A DNA stretch of 64,000 nucleotides from Physella acuta (lineage: Eukaryota > Mollusca > Gastropoda > Physidae). The translations under genes were made by a program, and so were the position numbers. Every line of letters begins with the position of its first letter. The stretch's first letter is position 1. Below the pieces are notes generated by a model. It was not told the origin of the DNA. It did no database searches and saw only the letters and a program-made list of their open reading frames with translations. This document shows, piece after piece, positions 12,964 through 26,065 of this stretch. Location of the stretch: positions 580,001-644,000 of the forward strand of contig NW_026732674.1 of assembly GCF_028476545.1 (NCBI RefSeq), given 5' to 3'.

Positions 12964-13520
12964 GCACACACTAATTTGAATTGTTATCTGCGATTTTAAG
13001 TCATTAACGAAACTATGTATGCATAGCATACATTCGACTAATCGATGATTAGGTAGCTAGTAATAGGATTTCTCGTACGCCATCTCCAAATGCGCATTCT
13101 GTTTATATATGCGCGCTGATCTGCGCATACATACGCAATCTCAATTTTCGGCGATTAGAATTCACCACTTATTAGAATCAATATTCATCAGACGAACGCG
13201 AGTTGCTCCCCCCCTCTTCTCCCCCCTTCTCCAAAAATGCTCAGTCTGTGCTATCAATTTTTTTTTTCTTTCGGCCCTTACGAATTTCTTAAAAAAATAA
13301 TTGAATCCATTTCTCTTCTCCCCCCCCTCCCCATACCCAACACACACACACACACACACACACTTTCCCAACCATCTTGCCTCACTATATCTTTTCCTGT
13401 AAAGATTTATTTTATTTTATTTTTTTTTTATCTAGGAAGGTGTTCTCTTGTACGACGCCTAACCTAGACATGTATATTACACCAATTTCACATTTTATAA
13501 AAGCATTTTTACATTGTAGA
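12964..13520. other. Spacer, no gene seen
   Basis: Mixed sequence with C-runs and a short (CA)n at 13340-13364. No gene is recognised. Confidence 0.35.
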
Positions 13521-13523
13521 GCT

Positions 13524-13733
<210 letters not shown>

Positions 13734-13959
13734 ACAGTTTATAGAGTTGGGTAAAGAGAATTAGTAGGGGCACTACATGCCTACAGAAACAAGTGTGGGT
13801 ACGAAATGGTGTTAGGGGTTTGTGGGTGTAGGGTAATAGCGATCCAGTGAGTCGATAAATGACATTCAGTGACGCCCTCAAGCGTCTTATTCAAACTCCC
13901 CCCGGGTTAGGCCGGGAGTTTATCTTGTGGAGCATCAGAGGGTGGGGCTTAGTGGCTCG

Positions 13960-14190
13960 CAGTCTTGACCCCCATCATAGGATGGTACTGGGGCTTAGAT
14001 TCTCGCAAAGTTGTCGCCATCATAGGATGGTAGATCTTAGATTTTCACAGTGCTGCCCGCTCCCCCCCCCCCTCATATGATGATGGAACTTTGATTCTAG
14101 CAGTTACTCCCATTATATGATGGTAAAAATTAGTTTGTCGCAGTGTTGCCCCAATCTTACGAAGTTGATCCCATCATGGGACGATAGATC
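13960..14190. repeat. Degenerate tandem repeat of about 50 bp
   Basis: Four to five diverged units with CATCATAGGATGGTA, CTTAGATTCT and a GCAGTGTTG-like word. It is older than the neighbouring arrays, judging by divergence. Confidence 0.6.
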
Positions 14191-14223
14191 TTAGGAGGAT
14201 ATGATCAAACTGTTGCTCAATAA

Positions 14224-14227
<4 letters not shown>

Positions 14228-14275
<48 letters not shown>
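14228..14275. repeat. (AT)n microsatellite
   Basis: About 45 bases of AT after a short AAATAAAT lead. Confidence 0.95.
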
Positions 14276-14277
<2 letters not shown>

Positions 14278-14700
14278 TCGACCTTTTTATTTTAATATTG
14301 CGGTGGCCGAAAACGCACTGTTCTCATTAACTTTGTTGATAAACTTGCCATCTAAATGATAAAGTCGTACCAGTGATAAATCACCATGATTCTAATACCA
14401 TTCCGCTTGAACGCGTTAACAACGGTTCAAGGAATTTCAGGCCAATGCCGAAGTTCCGGCCCAATGAACATCCCATCTGATGGGAGGAGGGCTGAGAATT
14501 GAGAACAGCTGAGCAGTCGACACAACACTCCCTGGGGCAACGCGTCAGATCCTAGTTCGAAACCAGCCTTGCACGGGCTAATTGTCCTTATCAATGGCAT
14601 GGTTTACTAATACCTTAGGCCTAACTTATTTAAATCTAACTTCCCTCAAAGCTCAATCTCCATTTATTTTACGATCAAATTAACAGAAGTGTATATATAT
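14276..14700. other. Spacer with a possible tRNA-like relic
   Basis: A CTAGTTCGAAACC word near 14554-14566 resembles a polymerase III B box, but no matching A box or SINE body was found, so no element is called. Confidence 0.25.
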
Positions 14701-14702
14701 AC

Positions 14703-14780
<78 letters not shown>

Positions 14781-14806
14781 CCTATATATATATATATATA
14801 TATAGG

Positions 14807-14897
<91 letters not shown>

Positions 14898-14920
14898 ATG
14901 AGTGTGTGTGTGTGTGTGCG
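14701..14920. repeat. (AT)n block with two AGGCCT palindromes and a (TG)n tail
   Basis: AT dinucleotides from 14708 to about 14878, interrupted twice by ATAGGCCTAT, then a TG tract with one CGCG. The whole block is nearly self-complementary and could extrude as a cruciform. Confidence 0.93.
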
Positions 14921-16634
14921 CGGGCATTCGTTACCTGCCGATCTTTTTTAATCGTTTTTATTTTGGTTGATCAAAGGACTTCAATATGTCAATTTGTTTT
15001 TAAAATGTAAAACATCCTTAACACATATACTTTAAACTATTTTTAACAAAGCGAAAGGTAAAATTTGTGAAGATGATTAAGAAATTAGCCAAAATTATTT
15101 TTTTGGTAAGGTGCAGTTAAATTAAGTCGTCGCCGTAATTACATCACAGGAAAAATAATTTCCCTTTTGCTAACAGGACATTTTTATGACGGTTAAAAAT
15201 CTCGCCATTACATTAAATCTTTAATGTTTCTAGTAATTAGCGTAATAGCGTAATTGCTAATATTGCATTATCCGCTTTCAACAAAATTATATTGGGCTTG
15301 AAAAAGTGCCTTAACGTTTTTCAAAGAAAAATAGAATAATTGTAAAATAAATGTTATAGAAACTTTTTTTTCTTTCATTCAATCAAATTTAGAGCGATTG
15401 TATCTTCTGTGAAACAACTATAGAAAAACATTTAGAAGTTGTTTTAAAATTGTTTTGTATTTAACCGTCTTGTTTTCAATTTTCCTGTTAAAAAAAAAAA
15501 ACAAGAACACGTGTGCAGATGTTGTTGTACTTCAGTAGTTCTTCACACTTAGACGTACTGTTAAGCCAGGAGATAGATGCACATTATAAAAAAAAATTAT
15601 ACACATTTTACATGTATCTGCACGCACACCTGCAAGTGTACGTGTGCATGTACGTATATGTAAGCAAAAAGCCTTCTAAGCGGACAAAGACTGTAAAGAT
15701 GATTTTTCAGCGTTTTTCTAATTTAATCCCCTAGTCTACATTTGACTATGACACGAATGCTCTAGAAATAACCACTAGGGATGCTTATTTAAATACGACG
15801 CAGCTGCTAGGTCGAAACAATAAAAAAGAACATATTTATCATCTACCCTCCCCCCCCACCCCAAAAGTGAACACCACACCACACCCCAACCCCTACCCCA
15901 ATTCGTTGTATAACAGTCCTTTGGTGCGCCTCTCTTCATTAAGATATCGTAGCCTTGGGACAAGTTTTCTATATCCAAAAGTATGCCTTTTCGTCTACTC
16001 TTTAACCATACTGTTGTGTGCTAACGAAGGCCTTGGGTCGAAACATCCACTGTACCTGATATTGTTTTTAAAGTTTTTTGAAGGTACCAAAACTACCTGT
16101 TTTAATACTATTATAAGAACGAAATTTTAGAACAGATGTAAACACTATTGTTCATCCCCCCACCCCCCACCACCCCACCCCACCACACCCATTTTTTTTT
16201 TACTCCAACCAGACACAAATCCAGACATTTTCTCACGGTAAGTCCATTCATTGGGGGGGGGGGGGGATACCGGCTGGTCAGGTGACCTGGGCAGTCTACT
16301 GGTGCTGGGAACGGGCACCTGTTGGCTGGCCGGCTGTGTTGTGGTCCAGGGCTGTCAAGGTCAAGGTTACCAATTGTACGGCCTGGCCGGATGAAGTGGG
16401 GGATGGGTTTTTACGGTCGTGTCAGGGTGGGGTTCCGGTCAATGAATAGTCCGGTCCAGGTTTGACCAGGGTGGAACAAATGGTGTAGAACTTTGGGCAT
16501 GGGAAACAGCGGCGTTGTGAGGTTGGGAGGGTGTGTTTGTGTGACTGCGAGTGTGTGTGTTGGAGGGGGGGGGGGGGTAGGGTAAATTAAATTTCCCCAT
16601 GGAACAACAAAATAACAATATTAAGTTATAGAAT

Positions 16635-16636
<2 letters not shown>
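14921..16636. other. AT-rich spacer, no gene seen
   Basis: Long AT-rich sequence (14940-15780), then C-rich stretches at 15848-15910 and 16157-16190, and G-runs at 16255 and 16566. Between them 16280-16500 is G-rich with repeated GGTCAGG/GGCCGG words. No exon pair or element boundary is recognised. Confidence 0.35.
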
Positions 16637-17862
<1,226 letters not shown>

Positions 17863-18003
17863 CAAATGCTGCTCACAATTTCCCTTGCACGTGCCCAGTA
17901 TCTCCCTCTGGTCATTAGAAAAAGTTTCACCGGCCAACACAGGAACAACAACAACAACAGCAACAAACAACAATAGAAACAGTGTCGGGGCAAACGTAGG
18001 CAT
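17863..18003 (-). CDS. First coding exon of a secreted or lysosomal protein, with signal peptide
   Basis: Minus strand. The start codon is at 18003-18001, followed by 47 codons and a GTGAGT donor at 17862-17857, so the exon ends in phase 0. The first 24 residues are a textbook signal peptide: a short N-terminus (MPTFAPT), a hydrophobic core of Leu, Phe, Ala and a run of five Val, then PVLA/GE as a likely cleavage site. The mature part continues with NDQREILG and Cys-Lys-Gly-Asn-Cys. The Val run comes from GTT triplets and may vary in length. The partner exon is the phase-0 exon at 8437-8496. A CCAAT box and GTCACGTGAC lie upstream. I do not recognise the family; a secreted helical-hairpin peptide or the N-terminus of a larger lumenal protein are both possible. 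Confidence 0.62.
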
Positions 18004-18049
18004 GGCTCATCCTATCCCCATGACCATCCGAGAAAAATGCGGTGCTCAA

Positions 18050-18290
18050 AGCTTTGACTGCAAGGCTCTGCCGTAACTCCTCTCTTCCTATTGGCTGGTT
18101 CCTGGTTCGTAGCGTCGCAGCCAGCTTCCCCCCCCCTCCAACACCACGTCCCCCCCACCTATCCTCCTTGCCCCCAACCCACTATCGGCTACCGAGGATG
18201 CGAACGCCGTCGAGATGTCAAACTGTTATGGTCACTGCCACATGCGTGGCACTTTTGGGGCGGTCACGTGACCCGGGGAGGTTTTTAAAC
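18050..18290 (-). promoter_or_regulatory. Promoter-like block with CCAAT, GC box and CLEAR-type E-box
   Basis: Relatively GC- and CpG-rich for the area. Contains ATTGG (CCAAT on the minus strand) at 18090-18094, GGGGCGG at 18257-18263 and the palindrome GTCACGTGAC at 18263-18272. All lie 90-270 bases upstream of the start codon at 18003. GTCACGTGAC matches the CLEAR element bound by TFEB/MITF-class factors at lysosomal genes in vertebrates. Use of that logic here is inference. Confidence 0.45.
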
Positions 18291-18607
18291 AGCAGATGGG
18301 GGTTAAGTTTAAAAGGTGTGTGTGGGGATGGGGGTGGGGGGGGGGTGGGGGGTCGACCACGCCTAATGAAATTGTAAATTGATACACCTGATACAACTGT
18401 TACACGCGTAAAAGTGTGCTGAATGTAATAAAGATCTTATCTGGGCTTAAAATATGCAATAGCTTTTAACTTTAATGTTTTTTAATTAGGGTTTTAAATT
18501 TAGAGCAGGTTTGTGGTCGATCTGTATGGCGTGAAGAGTTGAATGTTGTCGTTTTGAGTTCGAATACAGGCAAGAGAGGTTTAACGTGTGAAATATTGTG
18601 TCAGTGA
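18291..18607. other. Spacer between promoter-like block and satellite
   Basis: G-rich tract at 18325-18350, then AT-rich sequence. No gene is seen. Confidence 0.35.
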
Positions 18608-21600
18608 ATATTGGTGGTGGTGTTCTCTGTCTAAATTTGTGGTGTTGTTCTCTTACTGTCTAAATTTGTGGTGTTGTTCTCTTACTGTCTAAAATTGTGG
18701 TGGTGTTCTCTGTCTAAATTTGTGGTGTTGTTCTCTTACTGTCTAAAGTTGTGGTGGTGTTCTCTGTCTAAAGTTGTGGTGTTGTTCTCTTACTGTCTAA
18801 AGTTGTGGTGGTGTTCTCTGTCTAAAGTTGTGTTGTTGTTCTCATACTGTCTAAAGTTGTGGTGGTGTTCTCATACTGTCTAAAGTTGTGGTGGTGTTCT
18901 CTGTCTAAAGTTGTGTTGTTGTTCTCATACTGTCTAAAGTTGTGGTGTTGTTCTCTTACTGTCTAAAGTTGTGGCGGTGTTCTCTGTCTAAAGGTGTGGT
19001 GGTGTTCTCTGTCTAAAGTTGTGGTGGTGTTCTCTTACTGTCTAAAGCTGTGGTGGTGTTCTCTGTCTAAAGTTGTGGTGGTGTTCTCTGTCTAAAGTTG
19101 TGGTGGTGTTCTCTGTCTAAATTTGTGGTGGTGTTCTCTTACTGTCTAAAGTTGTGATGGTGTTCTCTGTCTAAAGTTGTGGTGGTGTTCTCTTACTGTC
19201 TAAAGTTGTGGTGGTGTTCTCTGTCTAAATTTGTGGTGTTGTTCTCTTACTGTCTAAAGTTGTGGTGTTGTTCTCTGTCTAAAGTTGTGGTGGTGTTCTC
19301 ATACTGTCTAAAGTTGTGGTGGTGTTCTCTGTCTAAAATTGTGGTGGTGTTCTCTGTCTAAAGTTGTGGTGGTGTTCTCTGTCTAAATTTGTGGTGGTGT
19401 TCTCTGTCTAAAGCTGTGGTGGTGTTCTCTGTCTAAAGTTGTGGTGGTGTTCTCTGTCTAAAGTTGTGGTGGTGTTCTCTGTCTAAAGTTGTGGTGGTGT
19501 TCTCTGTCTAAAGTTGTGGTGGTGTTCTCTGTCTAAAGTTGTGGTGGTGTTCTCTGTCTAAATTTGTGGTGGTGTTCTCTGTCTAAAGTTGTGGTGGTGT
19601 TCTCTGTCTAAAGTTGTGGTGGTGTTCTCTGTCTAAAGTTGTGGTGGTGTTCTCTGTCTAAAGTTGTGGTGGTGTTCTCTGTCTAAAGTTGTGGTGTTGT
19701 TCTCTGTCTAAAGTTGTGTTGGTGTTCTCTTACTGTCTAAAGTTGTGGTGGTGTTCTCTGTCTAAAGCTGTGGTGGTGTTCTCTGTCTAAAGTTGTGGTG
19801 GTGTTCTCTGTCTAAAGTTGTGGTGGTGTTCTCTGTCTAAAGTTGTGGTGGTGTTCTCTTACTGTCTAAAGTTGTGGTGGTGTTCTCTGTCTAAAGTTGT
19901 GGTGGTGTTCTCTGTCTAAAGTTGTGGTGGTGTTCTCTGTCTAAAGTTGTGGTGGTGTTCTCTGTCTAAAGTTGTGGTGGTGTTCTCTGTCTAAAGTTGT
20001 GGTGGTGTTCTCTTACTGTCTAAAGTTGTGGTGGTGTTCTCTGTCTAAAGGTGTGGTGGTGTTCTCTGTCTAAAGTTGTGGTGGTGTTCTCTTACTGTCT
20101 AAAGTTGTGGTGGTGTTCTCTGTCTAAAGTTGTGGTGGTGTTCTCTGTCTAAAGTTGTGGTGGTGTTCTCTGTCTAATGTTGTGGTGGTGTTCTCTGTCT
20201 AAAGTTGTGGTAGTGTTCTCTGTCTAAAGTTCTGGTGGTTTTCTCTGTCTAAAGTTGTGGTGGTGTTCTCTTACTGTCTAAAGCTGTGATGGTGTTCTCT
20301 GTCTAAAGTTGTGGTGGTGTTCTCTTACTGTCTAAAGTTGTGGTGGTGTTCTCTGTCTAAAGTTGTGGTGGTGTTCTCTGTCTAAAGTTGTGGTGGTGTT
20401 CTCTGTCTAAAGCTGTGGTGGTGTTCTCTGTCTAAAGTTGTGATGGTGTTCTCTGTCTAAAGTTGTGGTGGTGTTCTCTGTCTAAAGTTGTGGTGGTGTT
20501 CTCTTACTGTCTAAAGTTGTGGTGGTGTTCTCTGTCTAAAGGTGTGGTGGTGTTCTCTGTCTAAAGTTGTGGTGGTGTTCTCTTACTGTCTAAAGTTGTG
20601 GTGGTGTTCTCTGTCTAAAGTTGTGGTGGTGTTCTCTGTCTAAAGCTGTGGTGGTGTTCTCTGTCTAAAGTTGTGGTGGTGTTCTCTGTCTAAAGTTGTG
20701 GTGGTGTTCTCTGTCTAAAGTTGTGGTGGTGTTCTCTGTCTAAAGTTGTGGTGGTGTTCTCTGTCTAAAGTTGTGGTGGTGTTCTCTTACTGTCTAAAGT
20801 TGTGATGGTTTTCTCTGTCTAAAGTTGTGGTGGTGTTCTCTGTCTAAAGTTGTGGTAGTAATCTCTGTCTAAAGTTGTGGTGGTGTTCTCTGTCTAAATT
20901 TGTGGTGGTGTTCTCTGTCTAAAGTTGTGGTGTTGTTCTCTTACTGTCTAAAGTTGTGGTGGTGTTCTCTGTCTAAATTTGTGGTGTTGTTCTCTTACTG
21001 TCTAAAGTTGTGGTGTTGTTCTCTGTCTAAAGTTGTGGTGGTGTTCTCATACTGTCTAAAGTTGTGGTGGTGTTCTCTGTCTAAAATTGTGGTGGTGTTC
21101 TCTGTCTAAAGTTGTGGTGGTGTTCTCTGTCTAAATTTGTGGTGGTGTTCTCTGTCTAAAGCTGTGGTGGTGTTCTCTAACTGTCTAAAGTTGTGGTGGT
21201 GTTCTCTGTCTAAAGTTGTGGTGGTGTTCTCTGTCTAAAGTTGTGGTGGTGTTCTCTTACTGTCTAAAGTTGTGGTGGTGTTCTCTGTCTAAAGTTGTGG
21301 TGGTGTTCTCTGTCTAAAGTTGTGGTGGTGTTCTCTGTCTAAAGTTGTGGTGGTGTTCTCTGTCTAAAGTTGTGGTGGTGTTCTCTGTCTAAAGTTGTGG
21401 TGGTGTTCTCTGTCTAAAGTTGTGGTGGTGTTCTCTTACTGTCTAAAGTTGTGGTGGTGTTCTCTGTCTAAAGTTGTGGTGGTGTTCTCTGTCTAAAGTT
21501 GTGGTGGTGTTCTCTGTCTAAAGTTGTGGTGGTGTTCTCTTACTGTCTAAAGTTGTGGTGGTGTTCTCTGTCTAAATTTGTGGTGGTGTTCTCTGTCTAA

Positions 21601-23955
21601 AGCTGTGGTGGTGTTCTCTGTCTAAAGTTGTGGTGGTGTTCTCTGTCTAAAGTTGTGGTGGTGTTCTCTGTCTAAAGTTGTGGTGGTGTTCTCTTACTGT
21701 CTAAAGTTGTGGTGGTGTTCTCTGTCTAAAGTTGTGGTGGTGTTCTCTGTCTAAAGCTGTGGTGGTGTTCTCTGTCTAAAGTTGTGGTGGTGTTCTCTGT
21801 CTAAAGTTGTGGTGGTGTTCTCTGTCTAAAGTTGTGGTGGTGTTCTCTTACTGTCTAAAGTTGTGGTGGTGTTCTCTGTCTAAAGGTGTGGTGGTGTTCT
21901 CTGTCTAAAGTTGTGGTGGTGTTCTCTTACTGTCTAAAGTTGTGGTGGTGTTCTCTGTCTAAAGGTGTGGTGGTGTTCTCTGTCTAAAGTTGTGGTGGTG
22001 TTCTCTTACTGTCTAAAGTTGTGGTGGTGTTCTCTGTCTAAAGTTGTGGTGGTGTTCTCTGTCTAAAGCTGTGGTGGTGTTCTCTGTCTAAAGTTGTGGT
22101 GGTGTTCTCTGTCTAAAGCTGTGGTGGTGTTCTCTGTCTAAAGTTGTGTTGTTGTTCTCATACTGTCTAAAGTTGTGGTGTTGTTCTCTTACTGTCTAAA
22201 GTTGTGGTGGTATTCTCTGTCTAAAGTTGTGGTGGTGTTCTCTGTCTAAAGTTGTGGTGGTGTTCTCTTACTGTCTAAAGTTGTGGTAGTGTTCTCTGTC
22301 TAAAGTTGTGGTGGTGTTCTCATACTGTCTAAAGTTGTGGTGGTGTTCTCTGTCTAAAATTGTGGTGGTGTTCTCTTACTGTCTAACGTTGTGGTGGTGT
22401 TCTCTGTCTAAAGTTGTGGTGGTGTTCTCTGTCTAAAGCTGTGGTGGTGTTCTCTGTCTAAAGTTGTGGTGGTGTTCTCTGTCTAAAGTTGTGGTGGTGT
22501 TCTCTGTCTAAAGTTGTGGTGGTGTTCTCTGTCTAAAGCTGTGGTGGTGTTCTCTGTCTAAAGTTGTGGTGGTGTTCTCTGTCTAAAGTTGTGGTGGTGT
22601 TCTCTGTCTAAAGTTGTGGTGGTGTTCTCTGTCTAAAGCTGTGGTGGTGTTCTCTGTCTAAAGTTGTGGTGGTGTTCTCTGTCTAAAGCTGTGGTGGTGT
22701 TCTCTGTCTAAAGTTGTGGTGGTGTTCTCTGTCTAAAGTTGTGGTGGTGTTCTCTTACTGTCTAATGTTGTGGTGGTGTTCTCTGTCTAAAGCTGTGGTG
22801 GTGTTCTCTGTCTAAAGTTGTGGTGGTGTTCTCTGTCTAAAGCTGTGGTGGTGTTCTCTGTCTAAATTTGTGGTGGTGTTCTCTGTCTAAAGTTGTGGTG
22901 GTGTTCTCTGTCTAAAGCTGTGGTGGTGTTCTCTTACTGTCTAAAGTTGTGGTGGTGTTCTCTGTCTAAAGGTGTTGTGGTGTTCTCTGTCTAAAGTTGT
23001 GGTGGTGTTCTCTTACTGTCTAAAGTTGTGATGGTATTCTCTGTGTAAAGTTGTGGTGGTGTTCTCTGTCTAAAGTTGTGGTGGTGTTCTCTGTCTAAAG
23101 CTGTGGTGGTGTTCTCTGTCTAAAGTTGTGGTGGTGTTCTCTTACTGTCTAAAGTTGTGTTGGTGTTCTCTTACTGTCTAAAGCTGTGGTGGTGTTCTCT
23201 GTCTAAAGTTGTGGTGGTGTTCTCTGTCTAAAGTTGTGGTGGTGTTCTCTGTCTAAAGCTGTGGTGGTGTTCTCTGTCTAAATTTGTGGTGTTGTTCTCT
23301 TACTGTCTAAAGCTGTGGTGGTGTTCTCTTACTGTCTAAAGTTGTGGTGGTGTTCTCTGTCTAAAGTTGTGGTGTTGTTCTCTTACTATCTAAAGTTGTG
23401 GTGGTGTTCTCTGTCTAATGTTGTGTTGTTGTTCTCTTACTGTCTAAAGTTTTGGTGGTGTTCTCTGTCTAAAGTTGTGGTGGTGTTCTCTGTCTAAATT
23501 TGTGGTGGTGTTCTCTGTCTAAAGTTGTGGTGTTGTTCTCTAACTGTCTAAAGTTGTGATGGTGTTTTATGTCTAAAGTTGTGGTGGTGTTCTCATACTG
23601 TCTAAAGTTGTGGTGGTGTTCTCTGTCTAAAGTTGTGGTGGTGTTCTTTTACTGTCTAAAGTTGTGATGGTGTTTTCTGTCTAAATTTGTGATGGTGTTG
23701 ACTGTCTAAAGTTGTGATGGTGTTCTGTGTCTAAAAATGTGGTGGTGTTCTCTTACTGTCTAAAGTTGTGGTGGTGTTCTCTGTCTAAAGTTGTGATGGT
23801 GTTCTCTGTCTAATGTTGTGGTGGTGTTCTCTTACTGTCTAATGTTGTGATGGTGTTCTCTGTGTAAAGTTGTGGTGGTGTTCTCTGTCTAAAGTTGTGG
23901 TTATGTTCTCTTACTGTCTATAGTTGTGATGGTGTTCTCTTACCGCCTAAAGTTA
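18608..23955. repeat. 5.3-kb array of 25/29-bp units
   Basis: Roughly 200 units of GTTGTGGTGGTGTTCTCTGT followed by CTAAA (25 bp). These are interspersed with a 29-bp form in which CTCTGTC becomes CTCTTACTGTC. Point variants (ATTTGTGG, GCTGTGG, GGTGTGG, TTGTTGTT, TCATACTG) tag individual units. A run of tagged units at about 19195-19430 is repeated at about 20943-21178, an offset of 1,748 bases, showing block duplication inside the array. Units decay toward both edges, most at the right end. Frames encoding VVVFSYCLKLWWCSLSK-like repeats are by-products, since they are short and broken by unit-length changes. Confidence 0.96.
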
Positions 23956-24292
23956 GAATGGGTGACCAATGAAAAGGTAGCTAAACCAACTTATCCTCCC
24001 CCACCCGGGGATGGGAAAGGAGTATGTTGGGGTGGTTAAGTCCACTTGTCTGTACTTCCTTATAAACTCAAAAGAACAACAAACTAATGCGATTTTATAT
24101 CTAATACTGCGTTAAAGGAGAGACATACCGCTGAAATTCTGCTTTGATGAAATGTGCCGCTAATGTAATTGTTTAAATTATCGGGCAAGAGAGGTAACCC
24201 CCTTTATGTCCGCCCTTGACTGTGATCTCTGGGAGCAAGAATGTCAGGCTAATTACGTTTACTTTTTGAATGTTTGTCTCCTTCACTTTCAG
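23956..24292. other. Spacer before the candidate plus-strand exon
   Basis: AT-rich, ending in a pyrimidine tract and AG at 24291-24292. Nothing else is recognised. Confidence 0.35.
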
Positions 24293-24382
24293 TTTGTGGC
24301 TCAAAGCTCCAGCCTAGATGTCCGGCAATAAAATGCCATCACAGTTGCTCTGTGCATAGATTTTTTAGCACCCTGATGAAGG
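24293..24382 (+). CDS. Candidate Cys-rich exon, possibly antistasin-like
   Basis: A pyrimidine tract ending TTCACTTTCAG precedes a 90-nt open segment that ends AAGG/GTAACA. Entered in phase 1 and left in phase 1, it encodes 29 whole codons with Cys at the first, then CGSKLQPRCPAIKCHHSC, then a stretch ending TLMKG. A symmetric phase 1-1 exon is the usual form of an extracellular module. C-P-x3-C-x3-C resembles antistasin-type inhibitor repeats, with the next Cys expected in the following exon. The donor is weak (GTAACA rather than GTAAGT) and no partner exon was found, so the call is tentative. Confidence 0.3.
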
Positions 24383-24479
24383 GTAACAGGCTTGTGCTTA
24401 CCTTTATTCTGTTAAATAACATTATGTGGGTATTTGTGTGGAGATTTCTTAGAGAATTGTTACCACTGATGTGACGACG

Positions 24480-24705
24480 TTGTAGGATGGTAGGGCGGTC
24501 GAATGGTAACCTGAAAGTCTCGAGTTCGGATCTCAGGTTCCAGTACGTGGGGTGTTCCGGAGTCTTCTCAGCTCTGGTGGGTACCTGACTCACGTTAGGA
24601 GAAAGTAAAGGCGTCAGTTCATATAACTGACCACATTATCCCTTCATAATCTGAAGTCACAGAAACAGGCGAACTACTCCATGTACCCCATAGATCGCAA
24701 GGTAC
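24480..24705 (+). mobile_element. tRNA-derived SINE, plus orientation
   Basis: Head includes GGATGGTAGGGCGGTCGAAT and a B-box-like GAGTTCGGATCTC. The body has CTCAGCTCTGGTGGGTACCT, GACTCACGTTAGG and CTGACCACATTATCCCTTCA, and the tail has GCGAACTACTCCATGTACCC. Same order as the complete copy at 42493-42746. The 3' end and target duplication are not clear. Confidence 0.75.
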
Positions 24706-25750
24706 TAAACTTTTTATTAATGAGTGGTGAGGATATTTTGTTTTGGACAATCTATGAACAATCTATGAACAATCTATGAACAATCTATGAAATGAAGTAG
24801 ACCTGACACAAGAGATACCAAAACATGGACATATTTGGACAACGTATGACTTGATGACTGTAAGTAGATGTAACATACTATGTCGCGAATCAGGCTGACT
24901 GTTTCTATAACCTCCGAATACTAAGTTGTTATTTCTCTAGCACGACGCTCTGATACCTTTACTTTCTCCAATTAGAGCCATAAGAACTGGACTCTCCACG
25001 AACTCAAAATCAAATGTAAACATTTCTAGGAATGATGTTAAGATTTTTTTTTATAGTTATTATGAAATAGTGTTGTGACGTAGGCTAACTGGTGTTACTA
25101 AAATAGAATTTGACTTGTAAAACTTAAAGATAAATGGACAAGCTTATTAATAGAGACTATGCAATAGGTGGTAACTAAATAGAATAGTTTGACCTTGATA
25201 GACATTATTGACAACACCAGATGTACAGCTGGGAGTGTCTGGGTGTGTGTATATAATAAGCGGCGATACTTTTGGGTAGGGCGAGACAGAAGATGTGAGA
25301 GACAGAAGATGTGAGAGACAGAAGATGTGAGAGACAGAAGATGAGACGGAGAAGATGAAACGATCGGGCGCTGGAATAAAGAGGGAAAGAAAATGGATTG
25401 AACGCAGAGACAAGTGTTAGTAGATTGTGAGAGACGGAGTGATACAGTTTGTGGACCTGTGACAGTGGAGGTCTGTTGAGATTCACCTAATTATCTGAAC
25501 TGTGATTATTCAAGAAGGAATAAAGTAAAGTATATATTATATTGAACATGCTGGCAGAGCGTGTTTCTTTATATCAGGTGGGTGGGTCGGTACCAAATGA
25601 GGTGACCACGGCCTAGAGTCGGGAATTCCTAAGCCGCGGGCGAATACCTACAGACAGTAGATAGACACACCTCTGTCGCATTTGGGTGCCGTGAGGAAGG
25701 GGTCGCACAAAACCTAACAAAGAACGTCACACGTCTGCTGCTGCACTTGG
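24706..25750. other. Spacer with short tandem repeats
   Basis: CAATCTATGAA repeated four times at 24750-24790 and an AGACAGAAGATGTGAG unit repeated about four times at 25280-25345. The stretch 25230-25720 has some LTR-like features but was not accepted. No gene is seen. Confidence 0.4.
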
Positions 25751-25751
25751 T

Positions 25752-25758
25752 CACACAA

Positions 25759-25842
<84 letters not shown>
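25752..25842. repeat. (CA)n followed by (AT)n
   Basis: CA dinucleotides (25755-25782) pass directly into about 60 bases of AT. Confidence 0.95.
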
Positions 25843-25846
<4 letters not shown>

Positions 25847-25864
25847 CATATATAAAACAGAAGA

Positions 25865-26065
25865 AAGCTAGGTAACTAAACCGAAAGTTTCGAGTTCAAA
25901 TCCAACTTCAAGTCAGTAGAAAGTCCCAGAGTCCACCCAGCTCTAATGAGTACCTAACTTATGTTAGGGAAAAATTCAGGTGGCTAGACAATGTGCTGAC
26001 CACAGTATCCCTTCATATGCTGAGGTCACTGAAACATATGAACTCTACTTCATCTGCCCCATGTG
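25865..26065 (+). mobile_element. tRNA-derived SINE, plus orientation, 5' diverged
   Basis: Contains GTTTCGAGTTCAAATCC (B-box region), CAGAGTCCACCCAGCTCTAA, GAGTACCTAACTTATGTTAGG, GTGCTGACCACAGTATCCC and GAACTCTACTTCATCTGCCC in family order. The A-box end is poorly preserved. Confidence 0.72.

Noticed and set aside
14540-14600. tRNA gene or SINE head
   Set aside because: Only a B-box-like word is present. No cloverleaf and no SINE body.
18668-23497. Several short frames with VVVFSYCLKLWWCSLSK
   Set aside because: By-products of the 25/29-bp satellite. Frames end whenever unit length changes.
25230-25720. LTR-like segment with TATATAA, AATAAAG and TTTGGGTGCCGTGAGG
   Set aside because: Resembles a BEL/Pao-type LTR end and primer site, but there is no second LTR, target duplication or coding part to support it.
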